Below, in pieces: positions 25,158 to 33,396 of a stretch of DNA of 64,000 nucleotides; positions within the stretch are counted from its first letter, which is position 1, and each line of letters opens with the position of its first letter. The stretch covers positions 434,001-498,000 of the forward strand of contig NZ_JAKWBE010000002.1 of NCBI RefSeq assembly GCF_022513565.1, in the 5' to 3' direction. This DNA is from Streptomyces gilvus (GTDB taxonomy: Bacteria; Actinomycetota; Actinomycetes; Streptomycetales; Streptomycetaceae). The notes beneath the pieces are model-generated. The model ran no database searches, was not told the DNA's origin, and saw only the letters and a list, made by a program, of their open reading frames with translations. A program made the translations under genes and the position numbers.

Positions 25158-25754
25158 TCACCCGATCACGACGTCACCCCCTGCCGCGGCGGCAGAACCG
25201 CGCCGTCGCCTGCGTACGACGAACACTCCAACCACCGTGGTCAGCAACGCAGTTGCGGCCGACACACCGGCCACCATGGTCCCCCGGTGTTCGAGGAGGC
25301 CGATCGCCTGCTCCCTGGGCGGGCTCGGCAGTTGTCGGCCCCGGCACGCGGGAGGCACCGGCGCCGCTTTCGCGCTCTTCGTCACCTGGAACAGGAAGCG
25401 GTTGGTCTGCGCGTCGCCGTCGACGGCCCGCACCGTGTAGGTGATGGAGCCGACGCCGGCCGGCAGCCCGTGGACGGCCGCGCACACGGTGGAGCCCGGG
25501 ACCACGACGGGTTCGCCGACGGGCAGCGGCTTGCCGTCCGGTCCGGCCACGGAGATCTTGGGCACGGCCCCCTTCAGCAGCGTGCCGAACGTCAGCGCGA
25601 TGACGCGGGTGTCGGGCCCGACCTTGGCCCCGGGCGCCGGCGACGCCGTCTGGAGCGCTGTGTGGGCATAGGCCGACGTGCTGCCGGCGGACAGGAGGGC
25701 ACACGCGGCCGCGCAGAGCACGGCCGGTGCCCTCAGAAGGCGAAGTCCGCGCAT
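25158..25754 (-). CDS. CopC-like exported copper-binding protein with C-terminal anchor
   Basis: A 198-residue protein with a signal peptide cleaved after 'STSAYA', leaving His31 as the first mature residue, as in CopC copper sites ('HTALQTASPAPGAKV'). 'VIALTFGTLLKGAVPKI' and 'GSITYTVRAVDGDAQTNRF' follow the CopC fold. A C-terminal hydrophobic helix followed by 'RRRRRG' anchors it facing outward. The gene overlaps the end of the upstream SOD-like gene by 22 bp, so they are likely co-transcribed. It probably binds copper at the cell surface. Confidence 0.85.
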   Translation of the reverse strand: MRGLRLLRAPAVLCAAACALLSAGSTSAYAHTALQTASPAPGAKVGPDTRVIALTFGTLLKGAVPKISVAGPDGKPLPVGEPVVVPGSTVCAAVHGLPAGVGSITYTVRAVDGDAQTNRFLFQVTKSAKAAPVPPACRGRQLPSPPREQAIGLLEHRGTMVAGVSAATALLTTVVGVFVVRRRRRGSAAAAGGDVVIG

Positions 25755-26383
25755 GCGATGCGGTTGTCGAGGGCGTCGCTGGGGTGGACCACGATGGCGA
25801 CCGCGCCCTTGCCCGTCTTACGGGCGTTGTCCACCGTGGTCATCACGGTGCCCTTCTGGTCGGCCTCGAACATGAGGTGCACCTCGTTGGGCGGCTTGGC
25901 GGGGCCGCCCTCGACGAACTGGAAGTGCGCGCCGCCGTTGTCGGCCGAGCAGTGCTGGGCGTGCAGATGCGCCATGTAGGAGGCCCCCGGCTTCAGACCC
26001 GTCAGCTTGACGGTGACGGTCGTGCCCTTCGCCCCCTGCGCGAGCCAGGCCGTGCCCTTGACGTGGTCAAGGCCAGGCGGCCGTGTGTCCAGGAGCTTGA
26101 ACGTGCCTTCCACCACTGCGGCATGGGGGATCTTGTAGGCGGGAGTGGCCGACGGGTCCCCCATCGCCATCCCTGACATGTTGTCCATGTTGTGGGCGGA
26201 GGCCGACGTTTTCGGCTTGGCGGCGGCGTGATCGGACGGCTCGCCTCCGCAGCCGGCGAGAAAGGCGGCCAGGGCGGTCACGAAAGCGGTGCCGACGGCG
26301 AGCCGGGGCGCCCGGCGCAGTGGATGGGGCGCCGACGGGGTGCCGGACGGGGACGGATGGGCGGCGGACGAGCGGTGGTACAT
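25733..26383 (-). CDS. Cu/Zn superoxide dismutase-like lipoprotein
   Basis: A 216-residue lipoprotein (lipobox 'LAGC', C45) with a Met/His-rich stretch after the anchor ('HNMDNMSGMAMGD') and a Cu/Zn-SOD-type beta barrel. Likely metal ligands are the two His in 'HLHAQHC', the His in 'GGAHFQF' and that in 'NEVHLMF', and 'NRIACADF' lies where the active-site Arg normally sits. Some exported family members lack activity and only bind copper. The start at 26383 has GGGAG upstream. It precedes the copC-like gene, with which it overlaps. Confidence 0.75.
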   Translation of the reverse strand: MYHRSSAAHPSPSGTPSAPHPLRRAPRLAVGTAFVTALAAFLAGCGGEPSDHAAAKPKTSASAHNMDNMSGMAMGDPSATPAYKIPHAAVVEGTFKLLDTRPPGLDHVKGTAWLAQGAKGTTVTVKLTGLKPGASYMAHLHAQHCSADNGGAHFQFVEGGPAKPPNEVHLMFEADQKGTVMTTVDNARKTGKGAVAIVVHPSDALDNRIACADFAF

Positions 26384-26534
26384 GGAACTCCCGATCGATG
26401 GGCAGGCACGCGCCCCCGCAGGCAGGCGGGCAGGCACATGCCGGGCAAGGTGAACGGGCCGGGCGCGCAAGAGCGCACGCTGGACCCGCGAACGAAGCGG
26501 CCCGTCGCCCAACCCCCGGGAATCACACAGGACT

Positions 26535-27311
26535 TCAGAGGGGTGCGGCGGACAGCGGACCGGTCGTCGACGGACGGAGAACGGCCGAAGCGGCCCGTGG
26601 TGGCCCCCTGCGGATGACGGTGTGCCGCAACGCCGCAGAGGCGGCGAGAGGTGCCTGCGCGGTGACCGCGGCCGGGCGGGCGACGCGAGCACGCCGAACC
26701 GCTACCCGGCCCGCGAGCAGCCGGCGGACGCGGCGCAGGGGCGCCAGCAGCATGACGGCGAGGGCCCGGCCCAGCCGGTGGACCGCCGTCTCGCCACGCC
26801 ACAGCCACAGCCCGCACACCACGGCGGCCAGCAGATGCGCCAGAAACATTCCGGCAGACCCCTGGTGCATCAGCACGGACCCCGCCGACAGGTCGGACGC
26901 GGCGCGAGCCGGGCCTACGGGCGCCATCGCCATGTCCGCGTGGCCCATGTGCATGACCATCCCGGAACCGGAGAGCGCCATCGCATGATCCATATCGGAG
27001 ACCGACGCCCGCGCAGGCTCACCGGACGGCATCCGGACGAGCATGTGGGTCAGGTCGAACCACAGGTGCAGTAGCGCCTGTACGGCCGTGGTGGCCCCGA
27101 CCACGGTGAGGACGCCGCGTTCACGGGCGGTCAGCCACCAGGCAGCCGTGGCCGTCCCGGTGTACGCCGCCCCCAGGGCCCACCAGGGCAGCAGGTCGCC
27201 GGACATCAGGGCGTGACCGAACGCCGTCGTCACTACGCAGACGGCGGCGAAGACGCCCGCCCGCAGCGGACGCAGGCCAACGCCCCGCGCTGCGGCCGAT
27301 GTCGGGGACAC
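26535..27311 (-). CDS. Met/His-rich membrane protein, paralogue of the protein at 32018-32713
   Basis: A 258-residue membrane protein starting at GTG 27311 (AGGAG six bases before). It has three or four hydrophobic segments near the N-terminus ('LRAGVFAAVCVVTTAFGHAL', 'WWLTARERG'), then an outward loop rich in Met and His ('MVMHMGHADMAMAP'), one more membrane segment and a basic tail. The N-terminal half is closely similar to the protein at 32018-32713, sharing 'LRAGVFAAVCV' and the 'GxxLTARERG' pattern. Met-rich loops of this kind bind Cu(I). No characterised family is recognised; a role in copper handling is inferred. Confidence 0.7.
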   Translation of the reverse strand: MSPTSAAARGVGLRPLRAGVFAAVCVVTTAFGHALMSGDLLPWWALGAAYTGTATAAWWLTARERGVLTVVGATTAVQALLHLWFDLTHMLVRMPSGEPARASVSDMDHAMALSGSGMVMHMGHADMAMAPVGPARAASDLSAGSVLMHQGSAGMFLAHLLAAVVCGLWLWRGETAVHRLGRALAVMLLAPLRRVRRLLAGRVAVRRARVARPAAVTAQAPLAASAALRHTVIRRGPPRAASAVLRPSTTGPLSAAPL

Positions 27312-27515
27312 TGTCAACTCCTGCTGCCAATGGGGCTGTTGTTTGATACGGACGGGAACATCGGGGCGTTCACACGCGCGACACGCGGAGGCGGCAGAAG
27401 GCACTCCGCTGGATGCGTGGGGACCCGCCGGCTCGTCTGCGGCGTCCTCGTGGCTGCTCGCGCCTGCGGCGGGCCGTAGGCCGAAAACAGCCCCGTGCCC
27501 CGGCGGGTCCGGTGA

Positions 27516-28097
27516 TCAGGAGCTTCGCCAGACGGCACCCCGCTGCTCGTATTCCATGATCGACTCGACGCCGAGGGCGACGGATGCTCCGCACTCGCGG
27601 GTGAGCAGCCACAGCGCCAGATCGATTCCGCTGGTGACACCGCCCGCGGTCACCAGGTTGCCGTCGTCGACGACCCGTGCGTCGATCACCTTGCCTCCCT
27701 GGGCGGCCAGGTCGGCCTTGCCCAGGTGGTGGGTCGTGCACGGACGGCCCTTGGTCAACCCCGCCGCGGACAGCACCAGGACCCCGGTACAGACACCGGC
27801 GACGGTGACGCCCGCCTCCTGCGCCCGCACGAGGTCCCGCAGAACCTCCGGATCCTTGATCAACTGATCACCCCCGCCCGGCACGATCAGTACATCGGCA
27901 TCGGTGGGATCCCAGGCGGTCGGCACCACGATCCTGGTGCCGAAGAAGCAGGTCACCTCGCCGGGCGCCGACGGTCGCACCAGTGTCGTCTCCACCTGAC
28001 CGCCCGCCTGTACTGCATGCCCGAACACGTCACGCGGCCCGATGGCATCCTGCTCCTCGACCCCGTCGTACATCAGGATCTGAACACGCAGCGACAT
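27516..28097 (-). CDS. DJ-1/PfpI family protein
   Basis: A 193-residue class I glutamine amidotransferase-like protein. The nucleophile-elbow Cys is C103 in 'AGVCTGVL', preceded by 'VLIVPGGGDQ'. The ATG at 28097 shares its A with the TGA stop of the ABC ATPase gene (TGATG), with AAGGAG eight bases before, so it is the last gene of the siderophore-type importer operon. Members include isonitrile hydratases, chaperones and regulators; 'GPRDVFGHA' and 'GGVTSGIDLALWLL' resemble the isonitrile hydratase/AraC-like branch. A link with metal-ligand metabolism is suggested only by position. Confidence 0.82.
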   Translation of the reverse strand: MSLRVQILMYDGVEEQDAIGPRDVFGHAVQAGGQVETTLVRPSAPGEVTCFFGTRIVVPTAWDPTDADVLIVPGGGDQLIKDPEVLRDLVRAQEAGVTVAGVCTGVLVLSAAGLTKGRPCTTHHLGKADLAAQGGKVIDARVVDDGNLVTAGGVTSGIDLALWLLTRECGASVALGVESIMEYEQRGAVWRSS

Positions 28098-28936
28098 CAA
28101 CTGTTCTCCTTGCTCGAGATGGTGTCCCCGGATGGTGCCCGCGCCGGCTCTGAGGCGTTGTCGCCCGCGAGCGGCTGGGCCGTGTACGTGATGCGGATGA
28201 CGCCGTCGGCGTGTCGTCCGGTGCGGGCGTTCACGCCGAAGACGTCGGCGAGGACCTGCGGGGTCAGGACCTCCAGGACCGGTCCCGCCGCCACCACGGT
28301 CCCCTCGTGCAGGACGACGAGGTGGTCGCAGAGGCGCGCGGCGAGGTCGAGGTCGTGCAGGACGGCGAGGGTGGTGATGCCGGTGGCACGGACGAGGTCG
28401 AGGAGCTCGAACCGCGCCCGGATGTCGAGGTGGTTGGTGACTTCGTCCAGGACCAGCAGCTGCGGTTCCTGGGCCAACGCGCGGGCCAACAGCACGCGTT
28501 GGCGTTCACCGCCGGAGAGGGAGGCGTAGTCGCGGTCCGCGAAGGGCCGTACGCCACAGCGGTCGACGGCGTCGGCCACCACCGCGCGGTCCCCGGTGCC
28601 GTCACGGCCGAGCAGACCGTGATGGGGTGCGCGGCCGAGGGCGACGATCTCGGTGACGGTCAAGCCGGTGATGTTGCCGCCCGCGTCCTGCAGGACGGCG
28701 GCGGTACGGCGGGCCGCGGCGCGCGGCGACAGCGCCCACACGTCGTCCTCGCCGACCCTGACGGCCCCGTCCGCCGGACGCAGTGAGCGGTAGACCGCTC
28801 GCAGGAGGGTGGACTTGCCGCTGCCGTTGGGGCCGACGAGACCGACGATCTCGCCCTTGTGGGCCTGAAGGCTCACGTCGCGCAGGATCGCGGTCCGGTC
28901 CAGGGTGATGCGGATGTGGTCGACGGTCAGTTCCAT
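28097..28936 (-). CDS. ABC transporter ATPase, iron-siderophore type (FecE family)
   Basis: A 279-residue ATPase with Walker A GPNGSGKS, the Q-loop in 'AAVLQDAGG', signature LSGGERQR, Walker B 'LLVLDEVTNHLD' and the switch His in 'AVLHDLDLA'. It follows the permease gene by 4 bp and overlaps the DJ-1 gene. With the permease and lipoprotein upstream it forms a FecBCD/FhuBCD-type importer for a chelated metal, haem or cobalamin; the ligand cannot be read from the ATPase. Confidence 0.92.
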   Translation of the reverse strand: MELTVDHIRITLDRTAILRDVSLQAHKGEIVGLVGPNGSGKSTLLRAVYRSLRPADGAVRVGEDDVWALSPRAAARRTAAVLQDAGGNITGLTVTEIVALGRAPHHGLLGRDGTGDRAVVADAVDRCGVRPFADRDYASLSGGERQRVLLARALAQEPQLLVLDEVTNHLDIRARFELLDLVRATGITTLAVLHDLDLAARLCDHLVVLHEGTVVAAGPVLEVLTPQVLADVFGVNARTGRHADGVIRITYTAQPLAGDNASEPARAPSGDTISSKENS

Positions 28937-28940
28937 GCGA

Positions 28941-29966
28941 TCAGTCCAGACCCTTGTTGCGGCGCAGCAGCCACAGGAAGAACGGGGCGCCCAGGAGCGC
29001 GGTGAGGATGCCCAGCGGCAGTTCGTTGGGGCGGTCGAGGGTGCGCGAGAGCAGGTCGACCAGGACCAGGTAGAGGGCACCCAGCAGGGCGGTCAGGGGC
29101 AGCAGACGGCGGTGGTCGGCGCCGGTGGTCAGGCGCACCAGGTGCGGGATCATCAGGCCGACGAAGCCGATGCTGCCGGCGACGGCGATGACCGTCCCGG
29201 TCAGCAGCGCGCTGAGGACCAGGAGCACCGCGCGCAGGCGGTTGACGTCGACGCCGAGCGCGGTGGCGGACTCGTCGCCGGCCAGCAGCACGTTGAGGCG
29301 CCGACCGAACAGGGACAACAGGGTGGTGGTGACGAGCACGACCACGGTGACCGTGGGGATCTGGTCCCACTGGGCGCCCGCGACGCTGCCCAGCATCCAG
29401 AACATCACCGTGCGCAACTCGTTCGGCGTCGCCTGGAGTTGCACGTAGCTGGTGGCCGACAGGAAGACATAGCCGACGGCGACACCGGCCAGCACCAGCC
29501 GGGTCGGCGCCAGCCGGCCGCGCCGCTGCCCGAGCGCGAACACGAGCGCCCCGGCGAGGAGCGCGCCGAGGAAGGCCGCCGCCGACACGCCGAGCCCGGC
29601 GAGTGCCGCGCCTGCGCCCAAGGTGATGACGAGGACCGCGCCGAGCGTGGCGCCGTAGGAGAAGCCCAGCACGATGGGGTCGGCCAGCGGGTTGGACACC
29701 ACCGTCTGCAGCACCGCCCCGGAGACGGCGAGGCCCGCGCCGACCAGGGCGGCCAGGACCACTCGCGGGGTGCGGAAGTTCCATACGATCTGGTCGAGCG
29801 CCGGATCGGACGGCGCCGTCCCCGCGCCGGTGACGTGGTGCCAGACGATCGCCCACACGTCACCGACCGGGACGCTGACGGCGCCGATGCTGATCGCCAC
29901 GATCATGGTGGCGATCAGCGCGACAGGCAGGAGCGTGAAGGCCAGCGGAACTGTGAGCCTGCTCAG
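28941..29966 (-). CDS. ABC transporter permease, FecCD family
   Basis: About 341 residues with nine or ten membrane segments and the FecCD pattern ('RTPRVVLAALVGAGLAVSGA', 'NPLADPIVLGFSYGA', 'GSIGFVGLMIPHLVR'). The start is unusual: no ATG or GTG is in frame near the expected N-terminus. A CTG at 29966 overlaps the lipoprotein stop as CTGA and would give the normal length, so it may be used by termination-reinitiation. An alternative is an unrecognised upstream start. It lies between lipoprotein and ATPase genes in one operon. Confidence 0.85.
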   Translation of the reverse strand: MSRLTVPLAFTLLPVALIATMIVAISIGAVSVPVGDVWAIVWHHVTGAGTAPSDPALDQIVWNFRTPRVVLAALVGAGLAVSGAVLQTVVSNPLADPIVLGFSYGATLGAVLVITLGAGAALAGLGVSAAAFLGALLAGALVFALGQRRGRLAPTRLVLAGVAVGYVFLSATSYVQLQATPNELRTVMFWMLGSVAGAQWDQIPTVTVVVLVTTTLLSLFGRRLNVLLAGDESATALGVDVNRLRAVLLVLSALLTGTVIAVAGSIGFVGLMIPHLVRLTTGADHRRLLPLTALLGALYLVLVDLLSRTLDRPNELPLGILTALLGAPFFLWLLRRNKGLD

Positions 29967-31003
29967 AGCGCGTCGGGGTGCAGCATCTTCGCGACCTTCT
30001 GCACGGCCAGGTCGTTGCTCGGGCCGAGGTACATCGAGTCGGACAGCGTCACGTACGTGTTGGTCTTGGCGGCCGGCCACTGGGGGAACTCCTTGAGCAG
30101 TTTCTTGGCGTACGCCGCCGGGTTGGGGTCGTTGTAGCTGATGACGACGACGGCGTCGACGTCGGTGGCGGCCACCTTCTCCTTGCTCAGATCGGCGAAG
30201 GTGGCCTTGGTGGTGGTGGAGAAGGCGTTGGTTGCGCCGGCCTTGGCGAGGATGTCGTTGACGATGCCGTTGGCGAGGATGGAGCTGAAGTCGTTGCTGC
30301 CCATGGACATGTTGGAGAAGAGCACCATGACCTTCGGCTTCTTCTCGCCCTTGACCTTGTCCGAGACGGCCGCGATGTTCTTCTCGGAGGCGGCGATCAG
30401 CTTCTCGGCCCGGTCACTGACGTTGAAGATCTTTCCCATGTCGCGCAGCAGCCGGTAGCTGTCGGCGACGGTCATCCTGGAGGGGTCGTCGTCGCAGCCC
30501 TGCGGTGAGACGTAGCTGTTGGCGCCGACCTGTTTGAGCTGCTCGCGGGTGGCGAAGCCGTTCTTCTGGTCGAAGCCGTACGTGGTGACGGACAGGACGA
30601 GATCGGGGCGCAGGCCGAACATCGCCTCGCGCGGGATGTCGTACGCCTCGTTGAGCTTGACGTTCCCGGTGGGCAGCTTCTTGATGGCCGTGGCCCGGCC
30701 GGGCACCTCGGACATGCCGTAGCCCTGCTGGTTGGCGACGATCCTGTCGCCGAGTCCGAGAGCGAGCAGGGTGGAGACCTCCGCGACCGAGGCGCCGTTC
30801 ATGACGACGACCCTGCTGGGCGCCTTCGTGAACGTCTCCTTCTGGCCGCAGTTGTCCAGGGTCACCGGATAGCCGGTCTTGGAGGCCGCGGCCCGGGTCG
30901 TGCCGGCGCTCGCCTTGTCCCCGGACGAGGACGCACCGCATGCCACCGTGAACAGGCAGCAGGCTGCGGCCAGGGCGGTGGCGGCCGGCCGGTTGATCGA
31001 CAT
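29963..31003 (-). CDS. Iron-siderophore-type substrate-binding lipoprotein (FecB/FhuD class)
   Basis: A 346-residue cluster-8-type binding protein with lipobox 'FTVAC' (C22), then 'VVVMNGASVAEVSTLLALGL' and 'RPDLVLSVTTYGFD', which match the FecB/BtuF pattern. It presents a chelated metal to the FecCD permease. AGAGGAG precedes the ATG. Six Met and several Lys are near the central 'LFSNMSMGSNDFS', but no ligand can be assigned. It is the first gene of the operon and lies after the sigma-factor terminator, so it needs its own promoter in 31004-31142. Confidence 0.88.
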   Translation of the reverse strand: MSINRPAATALAAACCLFTVACGASSSGDKASAGTTRAAASKTGYPVTLDNCGQKETFTKAPSRVVVMNGASVAEVSTLLALGLGDRIVANQQGYGMSEVPGRATAIKKLPTGNVKLNEAYDIPREAMFGLRPDLVLSVTTYGFDQKNGFATREQLKQVGANSYVSPQGCDDDPSRMTVADSYRLLRDMGKIFNVSDRAEKLIAASEKNIAAVSDKVKGEKKPKVMVLFSNMSMGSNDFSSILANGIVNDILAKAGATNAFSTTTKATFADLSKEKVAATDVDAVVVISYNDPNPAAYAKKLLKEFPQWPAAKTNTYVTLSDSMYLGPSNDLAVQKVAKMLHPDAL

Positions 31004-31142
31004 GCGGGCTCCTCTGCGTGCGGGATGTGCTGCTGGTCTTCTGCGTGGTTCTTGGTGCAGTAGTCGCGGCGCGGCGGCCGTGAGTTCCCGCGCATCTCCG
31101 GCAATTGCCCAACTCGGCAGAGCAGTTGATGCCCGGCAACGG

Positions 31143-31173
31143 GGTTGGTGCTCCCCACCGGAGAGCACCAACC
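31143..31173. terminator. Terminator of the ECF sigma gene
   Basis: An 11-bp perfect stem, GGTTGGTGCTC (31143-31153) with GAGCACCAACC (31163-31173), and a 9-base loop, just beyond the sigma-factor stop codon on the minus strand. It separates the sigma gene from the importer operon downstream. Confidence 0.8.
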
Positions 31174-31180
31174 TGTCGCG

Positions 31181-31786
31181 TCAGGCCGCCAGGGCGGCCG
31201 GCGCCTCGGCCTCCCGGAGCTGCCGTTCCAGAGCCGCACGGGCGCGGGAGACCCGGGAGCGGACGGTGCCGACGGGGCAGCCGGTGAAGGTGGCCGCCTC
31301 CTCGTAGGACAGGCCGACGATCTGGGTGAGGACGAACGCCTCACGGCGTTCGTCGGGCAGCGCGGCCATCAGGTCGAGCAGGACCACGCCGTCGTCGAAG
31401 CCCGGCAGGTCGCGCGGCTGGGTACGTTCGACGGCCGCCTGCCAGTCCGGGGTGTCGGCGAGCCGCGGCCGGGCGGCGGCGTACCGGAAACTGTCGGCCA
31501 CCGCGCGACGGGCGATGGACAGCAGCCAGGTACGGGCCGAGGCCCGTCCCTCGAAACGGTGCAGGCTGCCGAAGGCCCGCGCGAAGGTGTCCTGGGTCAG
31601 GTCGTGGGCGCTCTGGGGATCGCCGCTGAGGTGGACGACGTAGCACAGCACGTCGTGGTGGAGCGCGCGGACGAAGTGCTCGGCCGCGTGGGGGTCGCCG
31701 CTGCGGGCGGCCAGCGCCCAGGCGGTCGCCGCCGCGTCCGCCGAGGCGCGCGTCGTCCGGGAAGCGGGCAGTACGGAAACAGTCAC
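31181..31786 (-). CDS. ECF-family RNA polymerase sigma factor
   Basis: A 201-residue sigma-70 group 4 protein. Region 2 is 'GDPQSAHDLTQDTFARAFGS' through 'RTWLLSIARRAVADSFR'; region 4 is 'LPDERREAFVLTQIVGLSYE' with the helix-turn-helix ending 'CPVGTVRSRVSRARAALE'. The GTG at 31786 has GAGAGGGA six bases upstream. No anti-sigma factor gene lies beside it; the nearest upstream gene encodes a Met-rich membrane protein, which could in principle act as a sensor. A terminator follows, so it is probably made alone. Its targets may include the metal genes around it. Confidence 0.88.
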   Translation of the reverse strand: MTVSVLPASRTTRASADAAATAWALAARSGDPHAAEHFVRALHHDVLCYVVHLSGDPQSAHDLTQDTFARAFGSLHRFEGRASARTWLLSIARRAVADSFRYAAARPRLADTPDWQAAVERTQPRDLPGFDDGVVLLDLMAALPDERREAFVLTQIVGLSYEEAATFTGCPVGTVRSRVSRARAALERQLREAEAPAALAA

Positions 31787-32017
31787 GTGATGTCCCTCTC
31801 GGGTCGTCCGGGGCCTGCCGGTGAATGCGGCGGCGCACCGGGACTTGGGGTGCGGCCGTACGCGGTGGGTACGGCGATGCCCGGGGCCCGTCAGGAGGTG
31901 TGGGCACACGGCGGCACACGGATGTACCGGCGTGAAGCGCCACAAGCGACAAGGGAACTGCGCGCGAACGCGGCAGCACGGAAGGCCGGACGTGAGGCCC
32001 CGGTGGATCCGGCTGTC

Positions 32018-32713
32018 TCAGGCGACAGCGGCACCCGTGGGCGGGGCCCGGGAGGTGAGGGAACAGCACAGCAGGAGCCGTGCGGGAGCCGGCGTGTCGG
32101 TGGCGCGGCGCCTGCCCGTGAGCGGGCGAGGCAGCGGCGCGGGCCCGGCCAGCAGCATCCGCAGCGGTGCCATCAGCCAGGTGGCCGCCGCCCGCAGGAC
32201 CCGGAAGAACGCGCGCTCACCGTAGGCGAGCCACACCCCGCACAGGACTGCGGCCAGGAGGTGCGCGGCGAACATGCCGTAGGTGGCACTCGCGCCCATA
32301 CCGGCCATACCCTGCGCGTGCTGGACACCGTCCATCGCATGCGCCATGGATCCCATGTCCATCGGGTCCATGTGCATGGAGCCCATGTCCATGCCGCTCA
32401 TGTCCATGGAGGCCGCAGCGTTACCCGGGGTGTCATGTACCGCAGTCGCCGCGGTGGTGAGCGTCTGCGCCAGTAAGAACGCCCCATGGAGCGCCGCCTG
32501 CGTCGCTGTCACGACCGTGACGATCAGCGTGTGCCCGCGCTCACGGGCGGCCAGCAGCCAGCCGGCCGTACCGGTCCCGGCCGCACCGGCTGCCATGGCC
32601 CACCCGGGGACGGAGGTGCCCGACATGATCACGTGGCCGAGGGCGGCGAGCAGCACGCAGACGGCGGCGAACACACCGGCCCGCAGCGCACGGCACCACC
32701 CTCGGACAGTCAT
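32018..32713 (-). CDS. Met-rich membrane protein, paralogue of the protein at 26535-27311
   Basis: A 231-residue membrane protein with an N-terminal 'LRAGVFAAVCVLLAALGHVI', further hydrophobic segments, a striking loop of Met, His and Asp repeats ('MDMSGMDMGSMHMDPMDMG'), one more membrane pass and a basic tail. The repeat resembles Cu(I)-binding Met motifs of CopA/PcoA and Ctr transporters. The overall plan and N-terminal sequence match the protein at 26535-27311, so the two are paralogues bracketing the metal importer. It lies 231 bp upstream of the ECF sigma gene on the same strand. Function unknown; a copper-binding role is inferred. Confidence 0.75.
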   Translation of the reverse strand: MTVRGWCRALRAGVFAAVCVLLAALGHVIMSGTSVPGWAMAAGAAGTGTAGWLLAARERGHTLIVTVVTATQAALHGAFLLAQTLTTAATAVHDTPGNAAASMDMSGMDMGSMHMDPMDMGSMAHAMDGVQHAQGMAGMGASATYGMFAAHLLAAVLCGVWLAYGERAFFRVLRAAATWLMAPLRMLLAGPAPLPRPLTGRRRATDTPAPARLLLCCSLTSRAPPTGAAVA

Positions 32714-32847
32714 AGCCCGCTCATCCTCGCACCCGGCCTCGGCTCGTCGTCAGGGGGTACGTATGCACCCCCACCTCCCGACTCACCACCACGGCAGTGA
32801 CGCACATCACGCCTGGCGAGCGGGAACTCGGCGGGCACCCGGCACGA

Positions 32848-33123
32848 CTACTGGAACGAGGCACTGCCCGGACGCACCACCACCGCAAGCACCTTCACCC
32901 GCCCACTGTGCCGGAATTCCAGGGTGAAGGGCACCAGATCGCCCGCACTCCAACTCTGCTTCCCGGCCGGAGCGGACACCGTCAGGTCCACCCCCTGCGG
33001 CGACATGGCGAGGCTGCCGCGAGCCGGTATGCCGACGGAGTCGATGGCGGCCCGGTAGGCCCCGTCGCCGGAACTTCTGGCTCCGCCATCCGACTGTTGT
33101 GATGTCGGGGACGCGGTGAACAC
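32848..33123 (-). pseudogene. Truncated PCuAC copper chaperone
   Basis: A 91-codon open piece whose last 55 residues match the C-terminal half of the PCuAC (DUF461) copper chaperone: 'IPARGSLAMSPQGVDLTV', then 'AGDLVPFTLEFRHSGRVKVL'. The N-terminal half with the HxxM copper ligands and the signal peptide is missing, and the GTG at 33123 has no good ribosome site. It looks like a decayed gene, cut 57 bp from the start of copZ on the other strand. Confidence 0.55.
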
Positions 33124-33180
33124 CCGACCCGGCAGGTCCGTTGTCCGCTCAAAACCCCATTGTCGTCCAGGAGTTGCGCC

Positions 33181-33396
33181 ATGGCACAGAAGCAGTACAA
33201 CGTCACCGGCATGAGCTGCGAGCACTGCGCGGCGAGTATCAGGGAAGAGGTGTCCGAGATCTCCGGGGTGAGCGAGGTCGTGGTCGACGTCGCAGCCAAG
33301 TCCGTCACTGTCCACGGAGCGGACCTCGACGACAGCCGGCTGCGCGCCGCGATCGTCGAGGCCGGATACGGCATCACCGACACGGTCGCCGCCTGA
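33181..33396 (+). CDS. copZ: Heavy-metal-associated domain protein, CopZ-like copper chaperone
   Basis: A 71-residue ferredoxin-like HMA domain with the metal motif MSCEHC (C13, C16), 'EVVVDVAAKSVTVHG' and a final 'IVEAGYGITDTVAA'. It would carry Cu(I) in the cytoplasm to a P-type ATPase or regulator. AGGAG lies seven bases before the ATG. No copA or csoR gene is next to it, which is unusual for copZ; partners must lie elsewhere. The 528 bp downstream have no clear gene. Confidence 0.85.
   Translation: MAQKQYNVTGMSCEHCAASIREEVSEISGVSEVVVDVAAKSVTVHGADLDDSRLRAAIVEAGYGITDTVAA

Noticed and set aside
31004..31142. An anti-sigma factor gene next to the ECF sigma gene
   Set aside because: The gap is only 139 bp and has no open frame with a ribosome site; the nearest membrane protein gene is upstream, and its link is speculative.
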